Of a DNA stretch of 7,520 nucleotides, positions 1-6,166 are shown piece after piece; positions within the stretch are counted from its first letter, which is position 1; every line of letters begins with the position of its first letter. The notes beneath the pieces were generated by a model. That model saw nothing but the letters and a program-made list of their open reading frames with translations, was not told the DNA's origin and ran no database searches. The translations under genes and the position numbers were made by a program. Location of the stretch: positions 2,466 to 9,985 of the forward strand of contig DGEZ01000125.1 in assembly GCA_002391425.1 (NCBI GenBank), written 5' to 3'. The DNA comes from Micrococcales bacterium UBA3913 (GTDB lineage Bacteria; Actinomycetota; Actinomycetes; Actinomycetales; Microbacteriaceae).

Positions 1-2126
1 CGGCGCAGCACGAGCCCCACCAGCAGCACAGGCAGCGTGAACGCCAGCAGGAGGCCGAGGGATATCCAGTAGTCACCGGCATACACCCCGGCCAGTGCCG
101 CCCTGACCGCGGCGACGGCATGCGTCGCCGGGAGGAACTGGCTGATGCCCTGGAACCATCCGGGCAGCAGCTCCAGGGGGTAGGCGCCACCGGAGCTGGA
201 AATCTGTACCACCAGCAGCAGCACACTGAGGGCCTTGCCCGCATTGCCCAGGGCCACGACCGCGGTGTACATAATCAGCATGAACACCAGGGAGGAGACC
301 CAGCCTGCCAATATCAGGAGCAGGGGATGCGCGGGCGCAACCTGTACGAACAAGATCAGCCCCACCGTCACCAGGGTGCTCTGCGCAAGCCCCACCAGGG
401 CGTAGATCGCGTACCTGCCCAGGTACTGCTGAGTGGGGCTGATAGGGGCACGCCGGGGGAGGGCATCCGCACTGACATCCACGCGGATCACCACCGTGGT
501 GAGCAGGGCTCCTACCCACAGCGCGATGATCATGTACAGCGGAGCCATACCGGCGCCGAAGCTGGTGACCTCGAATACGGCGGTGCGATCGATACGCACC
601 GGGTCACTGAGTGCTGCTGCCACCACCGTCGGGTCTGATCCCACGATCTGGCTCAACTGGTCCAGATCGTCGGAATCCAGTGCCGCCGTGAGCGCGTCGC
701 TGATGTTCTGGAATTGGTCCGCACTGTCGGTGAGGGTCGATGCCACCTCCTGCATCGTCTGCTGACCCTGGGCGAGCGACTCGCTGATACTGCCGGTGGC
801 GTCCACAAGATCGTCCGCAATAGCGGAGAGGGAACCGGTCAGCGTCGCCACATCCGTGTCGATGGTCGTCAGCGTGGCCGCCAGCTGGTCGAGGTGCGGG
901 GCCAGCTCCTGCTGGTATGTGGTCACCGCGTCGTCCAGTGTGCTCTGAGCCGCCTCGAGTGCTTCGCTGAGCTCGGTGTGGGCGTTCTGGGCGTCGGCAT
1001 TGCGGTCGGCGATATCGGTGCTCACCGAGGTCAGCGCGTTGAGGACATCCTGCTGGCGGGAGATGGCTGCATCCAGCGAGTCCACTACAGCATCGACAGC
1101 CGCCTGTCCTGTCGCGTCGAGTTGGGGGCGAATGTCGTCGGCGAGGGTGTCGCGAACCGCCGTGTAGTCATCGATCTGCTGCTGAACCTGGTCAGAAACG
1201 TCGGAAACGACCTGGAGCTCAGAGTCGGTCAGCGAGTCCGCGCTGGCATACAGGTCGTCGATGCGGTCGGCCACCGCCTGATAAGCGTCACGGGTGGTGC
1301 TCAGGGCATCGGCCAGGGACGATGAGGCGCCGTCTATCGCATCCGAGAGGGCCTGCGTGGAGTCCGTGCTCTGGTCTACTGCGTCGGAGGCCTCGGTCAG
1401 TGTCGAACCCGCCGCGGAGACGAGCCCCCCGGCGCTGTCCACCAGGGTGGCGCTGGAGGACAGCAGCGAGGCGAACATATCGGCGGTCTGTGCTCCGGAA
1501 CGCAACTGGTCGGAGATGGATTCCACGCGGGTCTGGAGTTCGGTGACGGCCGTGCGGGTTTCATCTGAGTCCAGCACGTCCGTGAGTGAGGACGCCAGCG
1601 ACACGGTGATATCGCCGAGTGTTTCGGAGAAGACCTCGGATATCTGTGTGGAGACCTCCTCCGCTCCCTGCCCGGTGATCTTGGGTGCCAGGGCGTTGAG
1701 CTTCTCATTGGTGTAGTACGCGATGGAGGAGACCTCTGCGTCATCGGCGTAAAACGACAGCATGTCGGCGCTGAAGGACTCCGGCAGTACGATCGCGGCG
1801 TAGTACTCGCCCGAGCGGGTGCCGTCGATCGCGTCGTCCTCGTCCGTGACGATCCAGTCGAGCTGGTCGTTTGCGGCAAGAGCGGACAGTACCTGATCGC
1901 CGATGTTGACCTGCACCGGGACCAGTGAGCTCTGGTAGCCCTCGTCCACGCTGGCCACCGCCACCTTGAGGTTCGCGGTGTTCGCAAACGGGTCCCAGCT
2001 GGCGATGACGTTGAACCAGGTGAACAGCGACGGGATGATGATGAGTCCGACGATCACGATAGAGGCGATGACGTTGGAGAAGACTTTGCGCAGGTCGCGG
2101 CGCATCAACGCGAAGATGGTGCTCAT
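1..2126 (-). CDS. YhgE/Pip-family membrane protein, second of a tandem pair (3' end beyond window)
   Basis: Open from ATG at 2126 to the window edge (708 complete codons, no stop). Residues 1-16 are basic, then comes a membrane helix (about 17-40) ending SLFTWFNV, followed by WDPFANTANLKVAVASVDEG, the hallmark N-terminus of the YhgE/Pip family. Residues of about 160-510 form a Ser/Thr/Asp/Ala-rich, mostly helical extracellular region. The C-terminal membrane domain has about six segments (roughly 530-550, 570-593, 602-624, 631-647 and 688-708 are clearest) with the family-typical SSGGAYPLELLPGWF motif before the last helix. The frame ends in a helix followed by Arg, so few residues are probably missing. 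The start overlaps the stop of the upstream yhgE (ATGA) and lacks a strong Shine-Dalgarno, which suggests translational coupling. Family members resemble ABC-2-type permeases and include the lactococcal phage infection protein; the role in actinobacteria is unknown. Confidence 0.9.
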   Translation of the reverse strand, partial: MSTIFALMRRDLRKVFSNVIASIVIVGLIIIPSLFTWFNVIASWDPFANTANLKVAVASVDEGYQSSLVPVQVNIGDQVLSALAANDQLDWIVTDEDDAIDGTRSGEYYAAIVLPESFSADMLSFYADDAEVSSIAYYTNEKLNALAPKITGQGAEEVSTQISEVFSETLGDITVSLASSLTDVLDSDETRTAVTELQTRVESISDQLRSGAQTADMFASLLSSSATLVDSAGGLVSAAGSTLTEASDAVDQSTDSTQALSDAIDGASSSLADALSTTRDAYQAVADRIDDLYASADSLTDSELQVVSDVSDQVQQQIDDYTAVRDTLADDIRPQLDATGQAAVDAVVDSLDAAISRQQDVLNALTSVSTDIADRNADAQNAHTELSEALEAAQSTLDDAVTTYQQELAPHLDQLAATLTTIDTDVATLTGSLSAIADDLVDATGSISESLAQGQQTMQEVASTLTDSADQFQNISDALTAALDSDDLDQLSQIVGSDPTVVAAALSDPVRIDRTAVFEVTSFGAGMAPLYMIIALWVGALLTTVVIRVDVSADALPRRAPISPTQQYLGRYAIYALVGLAQSTLVTVGLILFVQVAPAHPLLLILAGWVSSLVFMLIMYTAVVALGNAGKALSVLLLVVQISSSGGAYPLELLPGWFQGISQFLPATHAVAAVRAALAGVYAGDYWISLGLLLAFTLPVLLVGLVLR

Positions 2127-4111
2127 GGCCGATTCCCATCCGTGATAGCTGCATCACGCAGCTGCTCGTCATTCCAGGTAGCGAGTTCCTCGGTCAGCTC
2201 AAAGCTGTGCATGGCGTATTCGAGTGCCACCAGCAACCCCATGATCAGCAGCACCCACAGCACCCAGATGCCCAGTAGCGCCGCCTTGGCGTCGGGAAGG
2301 ACCATGGCCAGCACGGCCAGCACCAGCATCCCCAGCACACCAAGGACGGACACGGCCCTTCTCCTCCACCGGTAGCGCCGGGTGAATGCGACCGTCTGCG
2401 CGGTCACCCGATCGCGGAAGCGATCGTGGTTGGCCAGGGCACTAAGGATGTCCGTGAGTCGGTAGCGTCGATCGATGACCTGCACATTTTCTCCGATGAG
2501 CAGGTCTGTGGCGGCGATGCGCTGATTGAACAGCGCATTGAGGTTGGCCAGGTAACGGCGCAGGAACAGGCCCAGTGCGAACGACAGCACCACGAACACC
2601 CCTAGCACCGCCATGTACTGCCAGTAGTGTGTGCCGTAGAAGCCCCCGATCGTCTCTCGCAGAGCCTCAATGCCGTAGGTGAAAGGCAGGAAGGGGTAGA
2701 TCTTCTGGAAGAAGTCCGGCATCGTCTCGATCGGATAGATGCCGGAGGAACCGGGGATCTGCATGATGACCAGCAGCACGCTCAGGCCTCGTCCGATGTG
2801 CCCGAAGGACACGCTCAGCGAGTAGATGATGCTCAGGTATGCCAGCGAGGTGAGCACTCCGGTGACGATGAAGGCCGCTGCGTTCACGGTCTGGACGCCG
2901 AGGAGCAGATCGCCAATGGTGACGATGAGCGCCTGCCCGGTCACCAGTGCGCTGAAGGTGAGGAAGCGTGCGAGATAGGCCTGGCGCACCGTAATACCCT
3001 CGACGCCCACGGTGTCCACCTCGATCTTGAAGATCACCATCAGGACGAAGGCCCCGATCCACAGCGACAGGTTGGTGAACAGCGCTGCCATCGCCGAGCC
3101 GTAGGAATTGACCGGGTAGAGTACGGTCTCCTCCAGGTGCACGGGAGAGGACACAAAGGAGGCGATCTGGTCGACGTCGAGTCCGCTGATCTCGCTGAGG
3201 CTGTCCCAGGCGGAGGCCGTGCTCAGCGCGACGATGTCGGTGCGGGTGGTCGTCAGGTCGTCGGCGATGGAACTCAGGTTGTTGCCGAGGGAGTCCAGCG
3301 CGTCCTCAGCGGAGACGAGTTGCGAGTCCAGATCTGTCAGCAGCGCCGACGCTTGGGCGATGGTGGCCTGCTGTGAGGTAAGGGTGGCGGAGAAACTCGC
3401 CATGTTCGTGGACAGCTCGGTGAGGGCGGCCCGCAATGCAGGCTCCGTGGCCAGTAGCTCGGAGCGCAGGTTTTGGGCAGCCGTGGCCGCCTGCTGCGAG
3501 GCGGACTCGGTCTCGTCCGCCGCGCCTTGAATCGAGGAGATAGCGCTGCTGGTGTCGGTGGTGAGGCCGTTCAGGTCTGTCAGCAGTTGCTGGTCGGCGG
3601 TCACCCGATCGTTGAGGGAGTCGATCACGCTGGTGAGAGCGGAGGTCACGTCGGGGTCGAGTCCGGCGGTGTCTACGATCTCCTGAAGCTCGGCGATTGC
3701 CTCGGCATTGGCATCGGTGACCGTGGTGAGGGTGTCGATGGCTGCCTGTGCCTGGGAGGTGACCTGGTTCAGGCCTGTGGTGATGTCTGTGACGGACGAG
3801 TTGGCCGTGGACGTCGCATTCGCGAGCGCAGTGGTGGTCTCAACGTAGGCCTCGGTCCCGGCGTCGGTGACGTCTGCAATCTCCTGCTGGGCCTCTGAGA
3901 GGGCATCCTGCGCCTGGGTCAGGGCCGTCTGCACGTCCGTTAGTGTCGTGCTGACGTCGGCCAGGGCGGTCTGGGCATCCGCGAGTCTGGTGCGGGAGTC
4001 TTCCAGGTTGTCACGGAGGCTGGTGACGTTGCTGCGTGCGTCGTTCATATCGGAGATGGCCTCGTTCAGCGCCGCCAGGGTGACGGAGGTGGCGTCATCG
4101 ACGGTCGTCAA
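2123..4111 (-). CDS. C-terminal part of a frameshifted YhgE/Pip-family membrane protein
   Basis: This is the downstream portion of the gene that begins at 4664; a single-base frameshift near 4150 separates the two. If the frame is restored, the protein would be about 846 residues. In that numbering this part holds a helical ectodomain (about 185-480) with a strict leucine heptad (220, 227, 234, 241, 248, 255). A membrane domain follows, with segments at about 527-546, 567-590, 594-616, 626-640 and 682-702 and the motif SSGIYPIETMPDFF. After a cytoplasmic stretch there are two further helices (about 770-790 and 794-814) that the neighbouring paralogue lacks, at least within the window. The only nominal start is a TTG at 4111 inside the coiled coil, without ribosome-binding site or signal anchor, so independent expression is unlikely. 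The correct frame is readable back to about 4150. The stop overlaps the next gene's ATG. Confidence 0.85.
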   Translation of the reverse strand: MTTVDDATSVTLAALNEAISDMNDARSNVTSLRDNLEDSRTRLADAQTALADVSTTLTDVQTALTQAQDALSEAQQEIADVTDAGTEAYVETTTALANATSTANSSVTDITTGLNQVTSQAQAAIDTLTTVTDANAEAIAELQEIVDTAGLDPDVTSALTSVIDSLNDRVTADQQLLTDLNGLTTDTSSAISSIQGAADETESASQQAATAAQNLRSELLATEPALRAALTELSTNMASFSATLTSQQATIAQASALLTDLDSQLVSAEDALDSLGNNLSSIADDLTTTRTDIVALSTASAWDSLSEISGLDVDQIASFVSSPVHLEETVLYPVNSYGSAMAALFTNLSLWIGAFVLMVIFKIEVDTVGVEGITVRQAYLARFLTFSALVTGQALIVTIGDLLLGVQTVNAAAFIVTGVLTSLAYLSIIYSLSVSFGHIGRGLSVLLVIMQIPGSSGIYPIETMPDFFQKIYPFLPFTYGIEALRETIGGFYGTHYWQYMAVLGVFVVLSFALGLFLRRYLANLNALFNQRIAATDLLIGENVQVIDRRYRLTDILSALANHDRFRDRVTAQTVAFTRRYRWRRRAVSVLGVLGMLVLAVLAMVLPDAKAALLGIWVLWVLLIMGLLVALEYAMHSFELTEELATWNDEQLRDAAITDGNRP

Positions 4112-4115
4112 CGAG

Positions 4116-4664
4116 TCATCGGCTGCCTGCGTGATGGCCTCGGTTACGGCCTTTGGTCACCTCGGCAGTGAACTCCTCGGTGATCTGGGTCTCCAGTTGT
4201 GAGGCCCCGGTGTCCGTGATCTTGGGCGCGATGGCGCTGGACTTTTCGTTGACGTAGTAGTCGATAGCAGGCTGGGTGTAGTCGCCCGTGGTGATGCTGA
4301 GCATATTGGCGGTGAAATCCGCGGGGATGACGAACGCCGCATAGGCATCGCCGCTATCCACGTCCTCGCGCGCCTGTGCTTCGGAGGTGAAGTACCAGCC
4401 CAGTTCGTCGTTGTCCTCGAGCTTGTCCACGATCAGGTCACCGGCGTTGAGTTCTCCGGTGAGATCCGAGGAGCCGCCCTGGTCGAGGTTGGCCACGGCA
4501 ACTGAGATGTTGCCGGTGTTTCCATACGGGTCCCAGAAGGCGGCGATGTTGAACCAGGCGTAGAGCGCGGGCGTTACCAGGACCCCCGCGATAATGATCC
4601 ACGCGACGGGCACGGAGACGATGCGATGCGCATCGCGTTTGATGACCCGCCAGACGTTCTTCAC
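4116..4664 (-). CDS. N-terminal part of the frameshifted YhgE/Pip-family membrane protein
   Basis: The GTG start at 4664 is fixed by an in-frame TAG four codons upstream. The protein starts MKNVWRVIKRD and has a membrane helix (about 18-40) ending PALYAWFNI. Then comes AAFWDPYGNTGNISVAVANLDQGG-like sequence (residues 41-64), a textbook YhgE/Pip N-terminus. Residues 65-170 form the first extracellular domain, including the stretch ending NEKSSAIAPKIT. It ends with about 12 out-of-frame residues and TGA at 4118-4116. Dropping one G from the AAAGGCC run (coding sense) joins EVTK to AVTEAITQAADDS and continues into the frame ending at 2123. As written, the product is a single-pass stub without the transporter-like domain. 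It is the first gene of the YhgE pair, 86 bp downstream of the ABC-F remnant. No Shine-Dalgarno is visible; see the leaderless promoter entry. Confidence 0.85.
   Translation of the reverse strand: MKNVWRVIKRDAHRIVSVPVAWIIIAGVLVTPALYAWFNIAAFWDPYGNTGNISVAVANLDQGGSSDLTGELNAGDLIVDKLEDNDELGWYFTSEAQAREDVDSGDAYAAFVIPADFTANMLSITTGDYTQPAIDYYVNEKSSAIAPKITDTGASQLETQITEEFTAEVTKGRNRGHHAGSR
4147..4156 (-). other. Frameshift site in the first yhgE
   Basis: Coding-strand text here is ACC AAA GGC CGT AAC, which runs into TGA at 4118-4116. Removing one base gives ACC AAA GCC GTA ACC (TKAVT) and an uninterrupted frame to 2123. The lesion is therefore one extra G or C in the GGCC run at about 4148-4151. A sequencing or assembly indel, a true null mutation and a programmed +1 shift are all possible. 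The site lacks the usual rare-codon or stop-codon stimulus of programmed +1 shifting, so the first two are favoured. Confidence 0.8.
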
Positions 4665-4670
4665 GGGCCA

Positions 4671-4676
4671 ATTCTA
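4671..4676 (-). promoter_or_regulatory. -10 box for a leaderless yhgE transcript
   Basis: On the minus strand TAGAAT lies exactly 6 nt before the GTG start at 4664, the spacing at which transcription begins on the first base of the start codon. TAGAAT matches TANAAT fully. No Shine-Dalgarno is present and the -35 region (around CAGCAA) is poor, as is common for leaderless genes in actinobacteria. The start site is inferred, not seen directly. Confidence 0.55.
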
Positions 4677-4750
4677 GGGGTGAGGTCTGTGTTTTGCTGA
4701 GGGATCGCCGCATGCGAGGGCTCTTCTGGCACCGCTCGCCCCGTGACACG

Positions 4751-5020
4751 TCAATGGCTTGCCGTGAGGGTGCCGCGCGTGTCGAGGTGGAGTTCTGCGT
4801 CGATGTGGATGCGCTCCAGGAAGGCCCGTTCGTGGCTGACCACGATGATTGCCCCCTCGTACGCGTTGAGGGCCTGGACGAGGTGATCCTTCGTGTCGAG
4901 GTCGATGTCATTTGTCGGCTCATCCAGCACAAGCAACTCCGGAATGGGCTGGGCGAGCAGAACGAGCGCCAGCATCGCCCGGAACCGTTCCCCGCCGGGG
5001 AGCGTCCCGACGGCACGGGT
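4751..5020 (-). pseudogene. Detached C-terminal end of the ABC-F ATPase (second nucleotide-binding domain remnant)
   Basis: In a different frame from the ABC-F start, this stretch encodes the back half of a second ATPase domain. It has an ABC signature LPGGERFRAML at about 5002-4970, the Walker B region LLVLDEPTNDIDLD, a switch histidine in IIVVSHERAF, then a short C-terminus and TGA at 4753-4751. The Walker A and Q-loop of this domain and most of the inter-domain linker are missing. The frame is open only back to TAG at 5053-5051 and has no plausible start or ribosome-binding site. It is the distal piece of the gene starting at 5861, separated by an internal deletion plus a frame change. No clear terminator follows in 4665-4750, which otherwise holds only the promoter of the next gene. 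Confidence 0.85.
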
Positions 5021-5861
5021 GGCGACCCGCCGTGACGGCGGCAGCCCCGCCTATCCGCCGGCGCGTCGCGATGGTGCGTTCTTGCGCGAGCCGGTCGCTG
5101 CGCTCGCGGTGCAGATTCTGTTTTGCAGCCGACACGTCCCGGCGAGCAGCCTGCTGCTCCGTGTCGAGCCATTCGAGCCAGCTCGCATACGAGCCCCCGA
5201 AGGTGGTGAGCTGGCCGTCGCGTAACTCTGCGACGGCATCCACGACCTCGAGGAGTTTGACATCGTGGCTGACCACGACGAGGTTTCCGTGCCAGGATGC
5301 GAGAAGCTCGTACACGCGCCTGCGGTGCTCCTCGTCCAGATCGTTGGTGGGCTCATCCAGCAGTGTGATCTCCGCACGGCCCAGCTGCACCCCGGCGAGG
5401 GCGACGAGCCCCGCCTCGCCCCCGGAGAGTTCGCCAACTTTGCGGTCGAGCGGAATGTGGAGCCCGAGGCGGTGAAGGAGTGCTCCAGTTCGTTCCTCGA
5501 TGTCCCAGCCGGTGTCACCGAGGGCGTCAAAGTCTTCGGCCCTCGTGCTGCCGTTCACGATTGCTCGCAGGGCAGTGACCGTCTCGGTGATGCCCAGCAG
5601 ATCCATCACGGACGTGGCGGGGTCGAGGGAGGCGTGCTGCGCGAGGTGTGCGATCTCTCCGTGCGTCTGCACCACGCCGGAGGCGGGCTGGATCTGGTGT
5701 GCGATCAGCTGCAGGAGTGTCGTTTTCCCAGCCCCGTTGCGGCCAATGAGGGCGGTGCGCCCCTCAGGGAACGTGACGGTGGCATGGTTGAGCACCTGGC
5801 GTCCATCCGGCCAGTGGAACGAAACGTCGTTGAACGTGATGGCAGGGGTGGGGTGTTGCAT
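4920..5861 (-). CDS. Truncated ABC-F ATP-binding protein (first nucleotide-binding domain)
   Basis: ATG at 5861 is preceded by GGAGG five bases upstream, so this start is preferred to an ATG at 5948 with no family similarity. Seen in the 313-residue frame: Walker A GRNGAGKTT (40-48), Q-loop Gln near 75, signature LSGGE (145-149), Walker B with LLDEPTNDLD (167-176), switch His 199, then a charged linker (about 236-270). From about residue 275 the sequence loses family resemblance and ends at TGA 4922-4920, apparently out of frame. Intact ABC-F proteins carry two ATPase domains in some 530-560 residues; the gene span here (5861-4751) equals only 370 codons, so roughly 160-190 codons are gone. 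ABC-F proteins have no membrane domain and usually act on the ribosome, some conferring antibiotic resistance. This copy should be inactive because both composite ATP sites need both domains. It is transcribed away from padR. Confidence 0.85.
   Translation of the reverse strand: MQHPTPAITFNDVSFHWPDGRQVLNHATVTFPEGRTALIGRNGAGKTTLLQLIAHQIQPASGVVQTHGEIAHLAQHASLDPATSVMDLLGITETVTALRAIVNGSTRAEDFDALGDTGWDIEERTGALLHRLGLHIPLDRKVGELSGGEAGLVALAGVQLGRAEITLLDEPTNDLDEEHRRRVYELLASWHGNLVVVSHDVKLLEVVDAVAELRDGQLTTFGGSYASWLEWLDTEQQAARRDVSAAKQNLHRERSDRLAQERTIATRRRIGGAAAVTAGRHPCRRDAPRRGTVPGDAGARSARPAHSGVACAG
5027..5041. repeat. Short inverted repeat at the ABC-F deletion junction
   Basis: CCGCCG-TGA-CGGCGG is a perfect 6-bp-arm hairpin. 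It sits where the ABC-F frame stops resembling the linker (coding-sense RRRIGGAAA) and shortly before the second frame resumes (VATRAVGTLPGGE). More CCGCC-type runs lie at 5046-5059. GC hairpins like this promote both deletions and assembly errors. Confidence 0.5.
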
Positions 5862-5874
5862 ATTTCCCTCCGAA

Positions 5875-5887
5875 GTCTGGTGCAGAC
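5875..5887. repeat. Small inverted repeat upstream of the ABC-F start
   Basis: GTCTG-GTG-CAGAC lies just upstream of the ABC-F Shine-Dalgarno and shares its CAGAC arm with the first operator-like site (5883-5894). In the mRNA it would form a weak 5-bp hairpin, if transcription starts upstream of it. Confidence 0.35.
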
Positions 5888-5957
5888 ATATCGGATGGGT
5901 GCGATTCGCGTAATCCTTCAGGTGCCGACATGTCTGCGTGTGATGCACACATGTCGG
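5883..5957. promoter_or_regulatory. Array of three operator-like near-palindromes (consensus CAGACATGTCGG)
   Basis: Site A at 5883-5894 reads CAGACATATCGG. Site B at 5925-5936 reads CAGACATGTCGG on the minus strand. Site C at 5946-5957 reads CACACATGTCGG. A and C each differ from B by one base, and the 12-mer is itself nearly self-complementary. The starts are 42 and 21 bp apart, so all three sites face the same side of the helix. B and C together form a 9-bp perfect inverted repeat (CCGACATGT, 5925-5933, with ACATGTCGG, 5949-5957). A half-site, CCGACAT, follows at 5962-5968. Site A is only 22 bp from the ABC-F ATG. A dimeric regulator binding here to control the ABC-F gene is an inference. 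Confidence 0.6.
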
Positions 5958-6106
5958 GGTTCCGACATCGTGAGTGGTCAGTACGCAGTGATGTGGGCAC
6001 TGATCATGGCGAACCTCTCTGATTGCGATGGCCGCCGCACGACCTGCGAGCGACCATCGTCAGGGTACCGGTTTGAGACCGATGGATCAAGGTCCACTAG
6101 CTATGC

Positions 6107-6135
6107 TTGACGTACTACGTCAGACGTAGCATTAT
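6107..6135 (+). promoter_or_regulatory. padR promoter
   Basis: TTGACG (6107-6112), a 17-bp spacer and CATTAT (6130-6135) match the vegetative sigma-factor consensus well. Transcription would begin near 6142, giving a leader of about 25 nt before the ATG at 6167. Confidence 0.7.
6108..6129. promoter_or_regulatory. Probable PadR operator overlapping the promoter
   Basis: Two perfect 7-bp-arm palindromes with single-base centres overlap here: TGACGTA-C-TACGTCA (6108-6122) and CTACGTC-A-GACGTAG (6115-6129). They fill the spacer between -35 and -10, so a bound dimer would block RNA polymerase. PadR proteins commonly autorepress through palindromes at their own promoter. Assignment to this PadR rests on position alone. 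Confidence 0.65.
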
Positions 6136-6166
6136 GAGTGTGACCCGAGGAGAAATGAGGACCGCT

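Larger units (their letters stand above)
5862..6166. promoter_or_regulatory. Divergent control region between the ABC-F gene and padR
   Basis: This gene-free stretch of 305 bp has three parts. Next to the ABC-F start are its Shine-Dalgarno (GGAGGG, minus strand 5871-5866) and an array of near-palindromes (5883-5957). The middle, about 5975-6100, shows only weak short inverted repeats such as CCATCG (6054-6059) with CGATGG (6080-6085), and no gene. Next to padR lie its promoter and operator. No clear -35/-10 pair for the ABC-F gene was found. Confidence 0.6.

Noticed and set aside
1397..2172. Two overlapping minus-strand frames (1397-1987 and 1741-2172)
   Set aside because: They are Arg/Pro/Ser/Thr- or His/Arg-rich off-frame readings of the second yhgE, whose own frame is open through the whole region.
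2627..3376. 249-codon plus-strand open frame
   Set aside because: It mirrors the first yhgE on the other strand and has a composition rich in Gly, Asp, Gln, Arg and His with no recognisable domain.
4677..4750. Possible terminator after the ABC-F remnant (GCGAG paired with CTCGC)
   Set aside because: The stem is short, the loop is large and no T-run follows, so it is not called.
5859..5948. Longer ABC-F start at 5948
   Set aside because: The extra 29 residues are unlike ABC-F N-termini, overlap operator site B, and lack the good Shine-Dalgarno found before 5861.
6054..6085. Inverted repeat CCATCG/CGATGG
   Set aside because: Six-base arms with a 20-base loop are expected by chance and nothing else supports a function.
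5265..6110. 281-codon plus-strand open frame running across the ABC-F gene and into the control region
   Set aside because: It is antisense to a clear ATPase domain, has no family-like motifs, and its end crosses the operator array. It is a by-product of GC-rich codon bias.
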